Part shown: piece by piece, positions 1-9,619 of the stretch
How positions within the stretch are numbered: the first letter of the stretch is position 1
Layout of the letters: each line of letters opens with the position of its first letter
NCBI RefSeq assembly: GCF_001541225.1
Contig: NZ_LMTS01000073.1
Location: forward strand, 68,478-109,712
DNA from: Variovorax sp. WDL1
GTDB lineage: Bacteria > Pseudomonadota > Gammaproteobacteria > Burkholderiales > Burkholderiaceae_C
Direction: 5' to 3'
Length of the DNA: 41,235 nucleotides
The notes under the pieces: generated by a model
The model's database searches: none
What the model was told of the DNA's origin: nothing
The model's input: the letters and a program-made list of their open reading frames with translations, nothing else
Made by a program: the position numbers and the translations under genes

Positions 1-686
1 GCATGCGCCGGATAGCGCACGCCATGAATGCGAGCCCGCAGCTGCAGCTGCCGCACCGGCTCCAGCAGGAACTCGCCGAGCTCGGCCTCGCGCTCGTCGT
101 CGCCCCAGTTGCCGATCCACACCAGGTCGCCCTCGCGGGCCAGGCCGTCGATAGGGTGGAAGCGGCGCACGTCTGCCGCCTCGTGCCAGGTCCATGCCTG
201 GCGCGCCCAGCCGCGAGCGCGGTACAGGTCGCGGATCACGTTGCCGAAAGCGAGCACGCCGTCGTAGTCCGACAGGTCGTAGCGTGCCATGTCCGGCGCA
301 TCGGTCACGCTGCGGTGGTGCGTGTCGTGGAACAGCAGCCGGTAGTGCCGGTTGGCGCGGCGGTGCAGGCCGACGCGCCGGACCAGCGCATGCGAGTTCC
401 ACTCGTGCATGAGCACCAGGTCGGCGCCGTCCAGCGCCTCGTCCAGGTCGAGCGTGGCCTCGTCGTAGAAGCGGCTGCGCAGCTCCGGGTAGGCGCGGGC
501 GAAGGCCGCGAGCGCGGGCTCGCCGTGCTCGGCCTGCAGGTTCATGCGGCTCCATGCGTCCCGCGGTTCGTAGACCGCGACCGAATGGCCGCGCGCGGCG
601 AGCTCGCTGCAGACGCCGCGAAGGAAGTGGGCATTGCCGTGGTTCCAGTCGGACACGAGCGAGTGGCAGAAGATCACGACGCGCAT
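1..686 (-). CDS. CgeB-like glycosyltransferase, 3' part cut by window edge
   Basis: This frame reads from ATG at 684-686 to the window edge without a stop, giving the first 228 residues. It opens with a short beta strand (MRVVIFCHSLVSDWNHGNAH), then an N-terminal Rossmann-like glycosyltransferase half with a hydrophobic strand near residue 93 (ADLVLMHEWNSH) and a second strand near 160 (YDGVLAFGNVIRDLY). A possible nucleotide-sugar domain begins at LVWIGNW. This pattern fits the CgeB/GT-B glycosyltransferases of cell-surface decoration; donor and acceptor cannot be read from sequence. Its start overlaps the end of the upstream GT4 gene by 13 bases, so it is the last visible gene of a six-gene minus-strand operon. 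The C-terminal half is outside the window. Confidence 0.75.
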   Translation of the reverse strand, partial: MRVVIFCHSLVSDWNHGNAHFLRGVCSELAARGHSVAVYEPRDAWSRMNLQAEHGEPALAAFARAYPELRSRFYDEATLDLDEALDGADLVLMHEWNSHALVRRVGLHRRANRHYRLLFHDTHHRSVTDAPDMARYDLSDYDGVLAFGNVIRDLYRARGWARQAWTWHEAADVRRFHPIDGLAREGDLVWIGNWGDDEREAELGEFLLEPVRQLQLRARIHGVRYPAH

Positions 687-1816
687 GAGAACTCCTCCAG
701 GTGCGGCGCCCGCGGCGACGGGGCGCCCGCGATCAGTTGGCGGTAGGCCCGGCGGTAGGCATGCGCCATGCGCGCGGGCGTGAAGCGCAGCGCGCGGGCG
801 CGCGCGCTGCGGGCCAGCGTGCCGCGCAGCGACGGCTGCTCGATCAGGCGCACAAGCGCATCCCGGAGTGCGTCGTGATCGTCGGGCGCCACATAGAGCG
901 CGGCCGGCCCCCACAGCTCGCGCAGGCTGCCGATGTCGCCGAGCACCAGCGCGCAACCCGACAGCGCCGCCTCGAGTGCGCTCTGGCCGAAGGGTTCGTA
1001 GCGCGCGGGCAAGGCATAGATCGCGGCCTGCGACATCTGCGCCGCCAGCGCTGAAGGCGAGAGCTCGCCGAGCAGCTGCACGCCGCGCGTCTCGCGCATG
1101 CCGCCGCCGGGGCTGCCGGGGCTGCGCATTGAACCGGCCACGCGCACCGGCCAGGGAAGCGCGGGGGCCACGGCCTCGAGCGCGGCCAGGTTCTTGGCCT
1201 CGTCCCAGAGGCGCCCCGCCGACAGCACCATCGGCTGCTTGGCCGCAGGCCGGTAGGCCAGGGGACTGCGCCCGTTGGGCAACACCAGGCCGGGCCGCGC
1301 AAGGCCGTGGTTCCCGGCCAGCGAGGCGAGCATGGCGTGCGTCGGCGCAGCGACCAGGCCGGCGCCGGCCAGGCCCGCGGCCACCGCCTGCCGGTAGCGG
1401 TCGAAGCTCGCCGGCGCGCTGCCGCCACGCACCGCGCGCCACCACGACAGCACGCACGAATGCGCCACCACGAGCGTCGGTGCCTGGAAGCGCAAGGCGC
1501 CGAAGGCGAACTGGTTGAGGTGCACCACGTCGGGACGCAGCGCATGGTCGAGCTGCTGCAGCCAGCGGCCGGCGGCAGCGACATCGTCCCAGGGGTCGTC
1601 CATCCATTCGAGCCGCCATGTGCTCTCGTGCAGCGAGAGCGCCGGAATGCCCGCCGCCTGCGCCCGCTGCGCCGCAGTGAGGCGCGCCCCCATGCTGGCC
1701 AGCGTGACGCGCACGCCGAGCGTGCCGAGCCCCGCCGCCAGCTCGAGCGCATGGGGCCAGACGCCGCCCACGCAGTCGGCCGTCATCAGGACGTGGCGCG
1801 GGCGTTCAGCGGCCAT
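674..1816 (-). CDS. GT4-family glycosyltransferase
   Basis: A 380-residue GT-B glycosyltransferase. The N-terminal acceptor domain begins MAAERPRHVLMTADCVGGVW, with a glycine-rich loop and a VVHLNQFAFGALRF strand-turn near residue 100. The C-terminal donor domain has the strand VLSAGRLWDEAKNL and, further on, the GT4 signature YALPARYEPFGQSALEAALSG, where the glutamates normally contact the sugar nucleotide. The family transfers a sugar from a nucleotide donor with retention of configuration in the cytoplasm; this enzyme's specificity is unknown. The frame is open much further upstream, but that stretch is the antisense-like shadow of the oxidoreductase gene, so I chose the ATG that overlaps the oxidoreductase stop by 11 bases. 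It is translationally packed with both neighbours. Confidence 0.88.
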   Translation of the reverse strand: MAAERPRHVLMTADCVGGVWPHALELAAGLGTLGVRVTLASMGARLTAAQRAQAAGIPALSLHESTWRLEWMDDPWDDVAAAGRWLQQLDHALRPDVVHLNQFAFGALRFQAPTLVVAHSCVLSWWRAVRGGSAPASFDRYRQAVAAGLAGAGLVAAPTHAMLASLAGNHGLARPGLVLPNGRSPLAYRPAAKQPMVLSAGRLWDEAKNLAALEAVAPALPWPVRVAGSMRSPGSPGGGMRETRGVQLLGELSPSALAAQMSQAAIYALPARYEPFGQSALEAALSGCALVLGDIGSLRELWGPAALYVAPDDHDALRDALVRLIEQPSLRGTLARSARARALRFTPARMAHAYRRAYRQLIAGAPSPRAPHLEEFSCAS

Positions 1817-2861
1817 AGATCGCATCCAGCACCGCCGCCACCTCGGCCACCCGCGCCACCTCGGGATCGAAGCCCGCGCCGGCCGCGAGGCGGCGCGCCC
1901 AGTCCACGGCGGCGCGACCGCCCCAGTCGTCGGGGGGTTCGGCCAGCAGCGTGGCCCGCGTGCCGTCCAGGCGCTCGGCCACGAAGTCGTAGAACGAGCC
2001 GCGCAGGTTGCGCAGGCGCGCGCCGCCGCGCGTGCCATGGAAGCTCGCCTCGATGACGGCATCGCAGCCGGCGTGCAGGTTCCACGAGCAGGCGAGCCGC
2101 GCGAGCGCGCCGCCGCCCAGTTCGAGTTGCGCCACGGCGTGGTCTTCCACCACCGACGGCCGGGGGCCGATGCGGCGGCCCTGCGACCAGAGCGTGCTCT
2201 GCACCTCGAGCACGCGCGGGAAGCCGAGCGTCCAGAGCGCCAGGTCCACGAGATGAATGCCCAGGTCGATGACGCAGCCGCCGCCCGAGCGCAGCGGATC
2301 GCGGAACCACGGCTTGTCGGGACCATAGGCGTTGTGGAAGACCAGGTCGATCGCGTACACCTCGCCGATGCCGCCGCCGGCCACCAGTTCGCGCACGCAG
2401 CGCATCGCGGCGGTGTGCCTGTACGACAGGTCGACTCCCAGCAGCAGTCCGGCCTTGCGCGCCGCATCGATCACGCGGGCGCTCTCGCCGGCGGTGCGGC
2501 CCAGGGGCTTCTGGCAGAAGACCGCCAGGCCGCGGGCCAGCGCGGCTTCGGCCTGCTGCGCATGCAGGGCGCTCGGCGTCGCGATCACGATGCCATCGAG
2601 CGCCTCGTCGAGCAGCGCATCGAAAGACGATGCGGGCGCCGCCTGCGGATGCGCCGCCATCGCGGCGCCGAGCGCCTCCGGCCCGGCATCGCACAGCGCG
2701 GCGACCTCGGCCGCGCCGGCAGCGGCGATGGCCTCCATGCGGTGCCGGCCGATCCAGCCGACGCCGAGGAAGCCCAGGCGCGGCGTGCGCTTGCCAGCGG
2801 ACGGGACGACGGCAGGGCTCGCCGGTGCGCTCTCGACCATCAGTTCGCTCACTTCGCCCAC
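1806..2861 (-). CDS. Gfo/Idh/MocA-family NAD(P)-dependent oxidoreductase
   Basis: A 351-residue protein of normal family length. After about 28 extra N-terminal residues the Rossmann fold begins with LGFLGVGWIGRHRMEAI (GxGxxG). The family lysine motif, usually EKP, appears as CQKPLGR near residue 117, so the catalytic lysine is kept. The substrate-domain signature GGGCVIDLGIHLVDL near residue 190 supplies the conserved Asp and His. Members oxidise or reduce sugars, sugar nucleotides or inositols; myo-inositol dehydrogenases belong here, which is suggestive because an inositol phosphate synthase is encoded nearby, but substrate cannot be assigned. It lies between the zinc dehydrogenase (22-base gap) and the GT4 gene (11-base overlap). 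Confidence 0.88.
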   Translation of the reverse strand: MGEVSELMVESAPASPAVVPSAGKRTPRLGFLGVGWIGRHRMEAIAAAGAAEVAALCDAGPEALGAAMAAHPQAAPASSFDALLDEALDGIVIATPSALHAQQAEAALARGLAVFCQKPLGRTAGESARVIDAARKAGLLLGVDLSYRHTAAMRCVRELVAGGGIGEVYAIDLVFHNAYGPDKPWFRDPLRSGGGCVIDLGIHLVDLALWTLGFPRVLEVQSTLWSQGRRIGPRPSVVEDHAVAQLELGGGALARLACSWNLHAGCDAVIEASFHGTRGGARLRNLRGSFYDFVAERLDGTRATLLAEPPDDWGGRAAVDWARRLAAGAGFDPEVARVAEVAAVLDAIYGR

Positions 2862-2883
2862 TTCGTTTCCTCCTGCGTCGATG

Positions 2884-3840
2884 TCAGGTGCTGGTGACCA
2901 CGGCCTTGAGAAATCCGTCGGGCCGATTGCGCGTGAGCTCCAGCGCTTCGCCGAGCCGGTCGAGCGGGAGGCGATGCGTGATCAGCGGGGCGGGGTCGAG
3001 CACGCCCGCGGCCATCAGGTCGATGGCGGCGCGAATCCCTTCGACGTAGCGGGCCGGGTCGCGCTCGTGCGCGTTGACCACGTCGATGCCGCGCCAGTTC
3101 CACAGCTGCAGGTTGACCTGCCGCACGCCGTCCTGGTGATAGCCCGCGATCACGAGCCGCCCGCGCTCGCCCGTGAGCTCGCCGGCGAGGTCCAGCGGCC
3201 ACTGCAGCCCGACGGCTTCGATGACGCGTTCGCACCAGCGGCCTTCGGTGAGCCGCTTCGCCTCCTGGAGGATGCGGGCGTGCTCGTCCATGAGGATGGT
3301 CTCGGCGGCGCCGGCTCCGCGCGCCACCTCCAGCGCAAAGGGCCGGCGCGAGATGGCGATCACACGCGCACCGGCGTTCGCGGCCAGTCGCGTGAGCAGG
3401 GCTCCGAGGAAGCCGATGCCGACGATGGCCACCGTCTGGCCTGCCTCGATGCCGCTGCGGCGGATGATGTTCACCGCGCAACCGAGCGGCTCGCCCGGCA
3501 TGACGGCATGGTCGAGCTCGGGCGGAATCGGCACCACGGCCTGGGCATCCGCAACGTCGTACTCGGCATGCGCGCGGTAGCTCAGCGCGGCGACCCGCAT
3601 GCCCTTGCGCAAGCCCTGCACGCCCTCGCCGACCGCCGCGATGCGGCCCCAGCCTTCGTGTCCGGGCGCCCCTGCCGCCTGCGGATAGTCGAACCACGAG
3701 CGGCCCTCCCACAAGGGCAGGCTCGATGCGCACACGCCCGAGCCTTCGAGGCGCAGCAGCACCTGGCCGGGTCCGGGTGCGGGCCGCTCGACGCGCGCCA
3801 GCATGGCTTCGCGCGGCGCGCTTATGACGCCGGCAAGCAT
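2884..3840 (-). CDS. Medium-chain dehydrogenase/reductase (zinc alcohol dehydrogenase-like)
   Basis: A 318-residue MDR protein, shorter than the usual 340-350. The catalytic-domain features are GSGVCASS (first zinc Cys), GAPGHEGWG (zinc His-Glu) and EPLGCAVN (third ligand position). The four-Cys structural zinc loop expected after the GDRV-like stretch is missing, since the chain goes from GMRVAALSYR directly to the next strand; this explains the short length. The NAD(P)-binding domain has AIVGIGFLGALL (GxGxxG) near residue 160. It probably oxidises or reduces a sugar alcohol, cyclitol or sugar-nucleotide intermediate. The ATG was chosen because it overlaps the epimerase end by 19 bases and the open frame upstream of it has no family similarity. 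Confidence 0.85.
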   Translation of the reverse strand: MLAGVISAPREAMLARVERPAPGPGQVLLRLEGSGVCASSLPLWEGRSWFDYPQAAGAPGHEGWGRIAAVGEGVQGLRKGMRVAALSYRAHAEYDVADAQAVVPIPPELDHAVMPGEPLGCAVNIIRRSGIEAGQTVAIVGIGFLGALLTRLAANAGARVIAISRRPFALEVARGAGAAETILMDEHARILQEAKRLTEGRWCERVIEAVGLQWPLDLAGELTGERGRLVIAGYHQDGVRQVNLQLWNWRGIDVVNAHERDPARYVEGIRAAIDLMAAGVLDPAPLITHRLPLDRLGEALELTRNRPDGFLKAVVTST

Positions 3841-4961
3841 CGGGGTTCCCAGCCGGTACGGTCTTCGGCCGCAAGGCTTGCGGGCACGGCTTCGCGCGTC
3901 TCGCGCAGCCAGCCGTAGAGCCGCTCGATGCCTTCGGCAGCGCCGATCCGCGGCGCCCAGCCCGTGGCCTCCCGGAAGCGCCGGATGTCCGAGACGTAGT
4001 AGCGCTGGTCGCCGGTGCGCCAGCCGCCCGCCTCGGTCCGCGGCCGGGTGCCGTCGAGCCGCTCGATGTGCTGGAGCAGGTCCAGCAGGCTGATGACGTT
4101 GCCCGGGCCGCCGCCGATGTTGAAGGCCTGGCCCGAGAGCCGCCCGACGTGCCTGTCGGCCAGGAGAAAGGCCTCGACGAGGTCGTCGACGAAGAGGATG
4201 TCGCGCACCTGCCTGCCGTCGCCGTAGATCGTGATCGGCAAGCGGTCCAGCGCGCGCAGCAGGAAGTGCGCGACCCAGCCCTGGTCTTCGGTGCCGAACT
4301 GGTGCCGCCCGTAGATGCAGCTCATCCGGAAGACCACCGTCTCCAGGCCGAAGCTGCGCGCGTAATCGTGCACGTACTGGTCGGCGGTGCCCTTCGAGCA
4401 GCCATAGGGGCTGTGGAAGTCGAGCGGCCGCGTCTCCGGGATGCCATGCGCGGCGAGCTCCTGCGACACCGGTGCGTAGCGCTGCCCGCGCAGTTCCAGC
4501 GCGATATCCTCCAGGCCGCCGTAGACCTTGTTGGTCGAGGTCATGATCACCGAGGGCGGCACGCGCTGCGCGCGCGCGGCCTCCAGCACGTTGAGCGTGC
4601 CCTGCGCATTGACCGAGAAGTCCTCGCGCGGATCGACCAGGCTGGTGGTCACCGCGACCTGCGCCGCGAAGTGGAACACGCGGCGCGCACGCGCGACGGC
4701 ACGCTCCACCGCCTGCGCGTCGCGCACGTCGGCGACGGCGATCTCCAGCCCTTCGCGATGGGTGTCGCGCAGCCAGGCCAGGTTGCGCTCGACGCCGGCT
4801 CGCGAGAGGTTGTCGAGCACGAGCACCGGCTGCTTCTCGGACAGCAGGCGGTGTGCGAGGTTCGCGCCGACGAAGCCCGCGCCGCCGGTGATGAGCGTGA
4901 GCCCTTCGCGGGTCGCACCGCCATGGAGGACCCTGACCTTGCTTCCATTGACCCGCGTCAT
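3822..4961 (-). CDS. NAD-dependent sugar-nucleotide epimerase/dehydratase (extended SDR)
   Basis: A 379-residue extended SDR. About 20 leader residues precede [20 protein letters not shown], the NAD-binding TGGAGFxG motif. The catalytic YxxxK is in [11 protein letters not shown], with the supporting Ser/Thr in [12 protein letters not shown]. The long insert between them and the motif [12 protein letters not shown] followed by GWVAHFLL resemble CDP-paratose/CDP-tyvelose 2-epimerases more than GalE, so a 2-epimerase or related activity is possible but unproven. Its ATG overlaps the stop of the upstream epimerase as ATGA, so the two are translationally coupled. It very likely supplies a modified nucleotide sugar to the two glycosyltransferases downstream. 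Confidence 0.87.
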   Translation of the reverse strand: MTRVNGSKVRVLHGGATREGLTLITGGAGFVGANLAHRLLSEKQPVLVLDNLSRAGVERNLAWLRDTHREGLEIAVADVRDAQAVERAVARARRVFHFAAQVAVTTSLVDPREDFSVNAQGTLNVLEAARAQRVPPSVIMTSTNKVYGGLEDIALELRGQRYAPVSQELAAHGIPETRPLDFHSPYGCSKGTADQYVHDYARSFGLETVVFRMSCIYGRHQFGTEDQGWVAHFLLRALDRLPITIYGDGRQVRDILFVDDLVEAFLLADRHVGRLSGQAFNIGGGPGNVISLLDLLQHIERLDGTRPRTEAGGWRTGDQRYYVSDIRRFREATGWAPRIGAAEGIERLYGWLRETREAVPASLAAEDRTGWEPRCLPAS

Positions 4962-6076
4962 ATCGCGAGCCCCCGCGCATCGAGTTCGGCGCTCGCCTGC
5001 GCCACGCGGTCGACGGCGGCCTGCCCTTCGAGCCAGGCCGCCAGCTCGGCCAGGCCGTCGTCGAGCTTCACCTGCGGCGTGTAGCCGAGCATCTCGCGCG
5101 CCTTCGAGATGTCCGCGAAGCAGTGGCGGATGTCCCCCACGCGGTACTTGCCCGTGATCTCCGGCTGCAGATGCTCCTTGCCGGTGACCGCGGCCAGGCG
5201 CTGCGCGATCTCGCGCACGGTGCAGGCTTCGCCGCTGCCGATGTTGAAGACCTCGCCCGCCGCTGCCGGCGTCTCCAGCGCAAGACGGCAGGCACGGGCG
5301 ATGTCGTAGACGCTGACGAAATCACGCTGCTGCCATCCGTCCTCGAAGATCCGGGGCGCGCTGTCGTTCAGCAGGCGCGAGGCGAAGATCGCCAGCACGC
5401 CGGTGTAGGGATTCGACAGTGCCTGCCGCGGGCCGTAGGCATTGAAGAAGCGCAGCGCGACCGCCTTCATCCCGTAGGCGCGGGCAATCATCAGGCACAT
5501 GCGCTCCTGGTCGAACTTGGAGAGCGCGTACACCGAGGCCAGCGCGGGCACCTTGGTCTCGGGCGTCGGCGCGGGCAGGAGCGGGGCGCCTCCCTCGTCG
5601 CGCCATTCCCACTCGGCGCGGCGCAGCTGGTCGAGCGAACGCTCGCCCACGACGCGCGTCTCGCCGCGAACCGTGCGATACAGGCCTTCTCCGTAGAGGC
5701 TCATGCTGGAGGCGACGATCAGCTGCGCGACCGGCTTCTCGATCAAGGCCTCGAGCAGCACTGCGGTACCGAGGTTGTTGGTGCGCGTGTAGTGCATCAC
5801 CTCGTACATGCTCTGCCCGACGCCGACCGCGGAGGCGAAGTGGAAGACGGCATCGACGCCGCGCAGCGCGCTGCGCACCGCCGCCGGGTCGCACACGTCG
5901 CCATGCATCAGCTCCACATCGGGGTCGAGGTAGTCGGGCCTTCGGGCATCGCTGCCGTGGACCTGCGAGGCGAGGTTGTCGAGGACGCGCACGCGAAGAT
6001 TGCGCGCAAGAAGTTCGTCCGCGAGATGAGAGCCGATGAAGCCGGCCCCTCCGGTTATGAGTGCGAGCTGCGACAT
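4958..6076 (-). CDS. NAD-dependent sugar-nucleotide epimerase (GalE-like extended SDR)
   Basis: A 372-residue extended SDR and the first gene of the six-gene minus-strand operon. It begins [20 protein letters not shown] (NAD-binding motif), has [12 protein letters not shown] as the catalytic Ser strand, [11 protein letters not shown] as YxxxK, the family strand [10 protein letters not shown], and [14 protein letters not shown] in the substrate domain. This matches the UDP-glucose 4-epimerase/dTDP-glucose 4,6-dehydratase superfamily; an insert of about 35 residues before YxxxK is typical of a nucleotide-sugar epimerase subgroup seen in polysaccharide loci. Start choice: the frame stays open upstream but loses all similarity, and AGGGA lies about 8 bases before the ATG. 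The 222-base gap to the divergent inositol phosphate synthase must hold promoters for both directions, though I cannot place them confidently. Confidence 0.88.
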   Translation of the reverse strand: MSQLALITGGAGFIGSHLADELLARNLRVRVLDNLASQVHGSDARRPDYLDPDVELMHGDVCDPAAVRSALRGVDAVFHFASAVGVGQSMYEVMHYTRTNNLGTAVLLEALIEKPVAQLIVASSMSLYGEGLYRTVRGETRVVGERSLDQLRRAEWEWRDEGGAPLLPAPTPETKVPALASVYALSKFDQERMCLMIARAYGMKAVALRFFNAYGPRQALSNPYTGVLAIFASRLLNDSAPRIFEDGWQQRDFVSVYDIARACRLALETPAAAGEVFNIGSGEACTVREIAQRLAAVTGKEHLQPEITGKYRVGDIRHCFADISKAREMLGYTPQVKLDDGLAELAAWLEGQAAVDRVAQASAELDARGLAI

Positions 6077-6298
6077 GGAAGTCCCTGTTGTTGTCGAGTT
6101 GACGGACCGGTCGGGCATGAGAGCAGTCGACCGCTGCTGGGGACCGAGCGTGTTGTGCAGACATCGCGGCATCTGTGCGATGCAACTGACGCAGGTGTAG
6201 GAACAAAGCTCCGTTACGCCACTGCTGAGCTGGGGTATGCGGCATGCGCGCAGATGATGGAGGCTTGCATCAACACAGAGCAGAGAGGTCATCGATCC

Positions 6299-7450
6299 AT
6301 GAACAAGATTCGCGTCGCGATCATCGGCGTCGGCAACTGCGCTTCGTCGCTGGTGCAGGGCGTCCACTTCTACAGCGATGCCTCGGGCACTGCGTTCGTG
6401 CCCGGCTTGATGCACGTCGATCTCGCGGGCTACCGTCCGTGCGACATCGAGTTCAGCGCGGCCTTCGACGTGCATGCGGGCAAGGTGGGGCTCGACCTGG
6501 GCGAGGCGATCCTGCAGGCGCCCAACAACACGATCCGCTTTGCACAGGTGCCGCAGCTCGGCATCGAGGTGCAGCGCGGCCCCACGCTCGACGGCATCGG
6601 CAAGTACCTGCGCGACGTCGTGCCGCAGGCACGTGCCAAGCCGGTGAACGTCGCGCAGGTCCTCAAGGACAGCGGCACGGACGTGGTGGTCTCGTACCTG
6701 CCGGTGGGATCGACCAAGGCCACCGAGTGGTATGCCGAGCAGGTGCTCGAGGCAGGCTGCGCCTTCGTGAACTGCGTGCCGGTCTTCATCGCATCGTCTC
6801 GCCATTGGCAGCAGCGCTTTGCCGAACGCGGCCTGCCGGTGATCGGCGACGACATCAAGTCGCAGGTGGGCGCGACCATCGTGCACCGCATCCTCACCGA
6901 CCTGTTCCGAAAGCGCGGCGTGCAGCTCGACCGCACCTACCAGCTCAACTTCGGAGGCAACACCGACTTCCTCAACATGCTGGAGCGCGAGCGCCTGGTC
7001 TCGAAGAAGATCTCGAAGACGCAGGCGGTGACCAGCCAGCTCGGCCATCCGATGAAGACCGAGGACGTGCACGTGGGGCCGAGCGATCATGTGCCCTGGC
7101 TCACGGACCGCAAGTGGTGCTACATCCGCATGGAGGGCACCACCTTCGGCGACGTGCCGCTCAACTGCGAGATCAAGCTCGAGGTCTGGGACTCGCCGAA
7201 CTCTGCAGGCGTGGTGATCGACGCGGTGCGCTGCGCCAAGCTGGCACTCGACCGCGGTATCGGCGGGCCGGTGCTGGCGCCGGCCAGCTACTTCATGAAG
7301 TCGCCGCCGCAGCAGTTCACCGACGACGAGGCACGCGAGCTCGTGGAAGCCTTCATCCGCGGCGATGCCGAGGCGCTCGCGCCCGCGCGACCGGCAGGGG
7401 CCGACGCCGAAGCGGCGGTGGCGCCCGAAAGCAAGAGCAGGCAGACATGA
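6299..7450 (+). CDS. ino1: myo-inositol-1-phosphate synthase (inositol-3-phosphate synthase)
   Basis: A 383-residue protein of the compact bacterial/archaeal INO1 type, which converts glucose 6-phosphate to inositol 1-phosphate using a bound NAD that is oxidised and reduced within the cycle. The NAD motif is [16 protein letters not shown] at the N-terminus. The family core motifs [15 protein letters not shown] and [13 protein letters not shown], with [16 protein letters not shown] and the lysine-bearing strands, are all present. The start ATG has GAGAGG about 10 bases upstream. The stop overlaps the ATG of the next gene (ATGA), so it is co-translated with the glycoside-hydrolase-like gene. 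The last ~25 residues are Ala-rich and probably disordered. It commits glucose 6-phosphate to inositol, an uncommon pathway in this bacterial class. Confidence 0.92.
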   Translation: MNKIRVAIIGVGNCASSLVQGVHFYSDASGTAFVPGLMHVDLAGYRPCDIEFSAAFDVHAGKVGLDLGEAILQAPNNTIRFAQVPQLGIEVQRGPTLDGIGKYLRDVVPQARAKPVNVAQVLKDSGTDVVVSYLPVGSTKATEWYAEQVLEAGCAFVNCVPVFIASSRHWQQRFAERGLPVIGDDIKSQVGATIVHRILTDLFRKRGVQLDRTYQLNFGGNTDFLNMLERERLVSKKISKTQAVTSQLGHPMKTEDVHVGPSDHVPWLTDRKWCYIRMEGTTFGDVPLNCEIKLEVWDSPNSAGVVIDAVRCAKLALDRGIGGPVLAPASYFMKSPPQQFTDDEARELVEAFIRGDAEALAPARPAGADAEAAVAPESKSRQT

Positions 7451-8371
7451 TCGAAGCCGTCAAGTTCTGGAACGAGCCCAACAACAAGTCGCACTGGGAC
7501 CTCGAACTCGATCCGGAGTGGAGCGCCTATTGCGCGATGGTCAAGGAGGCCTCGGCGGCGGTGCGCGCGGAGAACGCCGAGCTGGTGCAGGTGCTTGGCG
7601 GCATCTCGCCGATCGATCCCTTCTTCATGCAGCGGCTGCGCGACCAGGGCGCGCTCGACGGACTCGATGCGGTGGCGGTGCATGGCTTCCCGCTCGACTG
7701 GAACCACTGGCAGATCGGCGAGTGGCCCGCGCGCATCGCCGAGATCGAGGCGGTGACGCCCTTGCCGGTGTGGGTCACGGAGGTGGGCATCTCCACCTTC
7801 GGCGCCGAGGAGGTGCAGGAGTTCGGCCTGCGGCGCACGGCCGAGCTGCTGCTCGGTCGCGTGCCGCGGATCCACTGGTACTCGCTCTACGACCTGCCGA
7901 AGGCGTGGCCGGCCACGACGCGGCACCGCGAGGCCGAAGGGTCGAGCTACTACCGGCACTTCCACATGGGCTTGCTGCGCGAGGACGGCTCGCCCAAGCT
8001 GGCCTGCCGCCAGTTCGAGGCCTACACGCCCGAGATGGGCATCTGCCAGTGGTTCCATTTCGAGGACCATCGGCTCGACGACGCGGTGCGATGGCTGCGG
8101 CGGCTCGGCGTGCGGCGCCTGCGCACCGGCCTGAGCTGGGCCGACAGCTGCCGCGCCGGCGCGGACCGCTGGTTCGACCGGCAGATGCGGGCGCTCGAGG
8201 ACTTCGACGTGACGCTGACCTTCTGCTTCACGCCCGAGCACCGGGGCGTGGCAGCGCACCACACGAGCCCGCCGCTGGTGGCCGGCGAGTACGCGGAGTT
8301 CTGCGCGCGGATGGTGCGGCGCTATGCGCCGGGCCTGCGCAGCGTGGCGCAGCCCTTGGCGCAGCCGTTTC

Positions 8372-9442
<1,071 letters not shown>

Positions 9443-9619
9443 GGCGTGTGCTCGCTGAAGTTGAAGTCGAAGTGGAGGGTTGAGGTGCAGAAAAACCTAG
9501 CAGAGTTTTCGATGGCGAGATACCGGACGAAGCCCTTCGGCGCGGTTGACCCTATTGATGAGCTGCCGCTCGCAGCGCGTTGCATTCGAAGGCGCTAGTC
9601 TGCTTTTCGTGAAGACCTG

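Noticed and set aside
3..746. A long open frame on the plus strand at the left edge
   Set aside because: It is the opposite-strand shadow of the CgeB-like gene. The translation is Arg/Val-rich with no domain, while the minus strand gives a coherent glycosyltransferase.
6105..6112. GACCGGTC palindrome in the epimerase-ino1 gap
   Set aside because: Eight-base GC palindromes are expected by chance in such DNA; there is no second copy or promoter match beside it.
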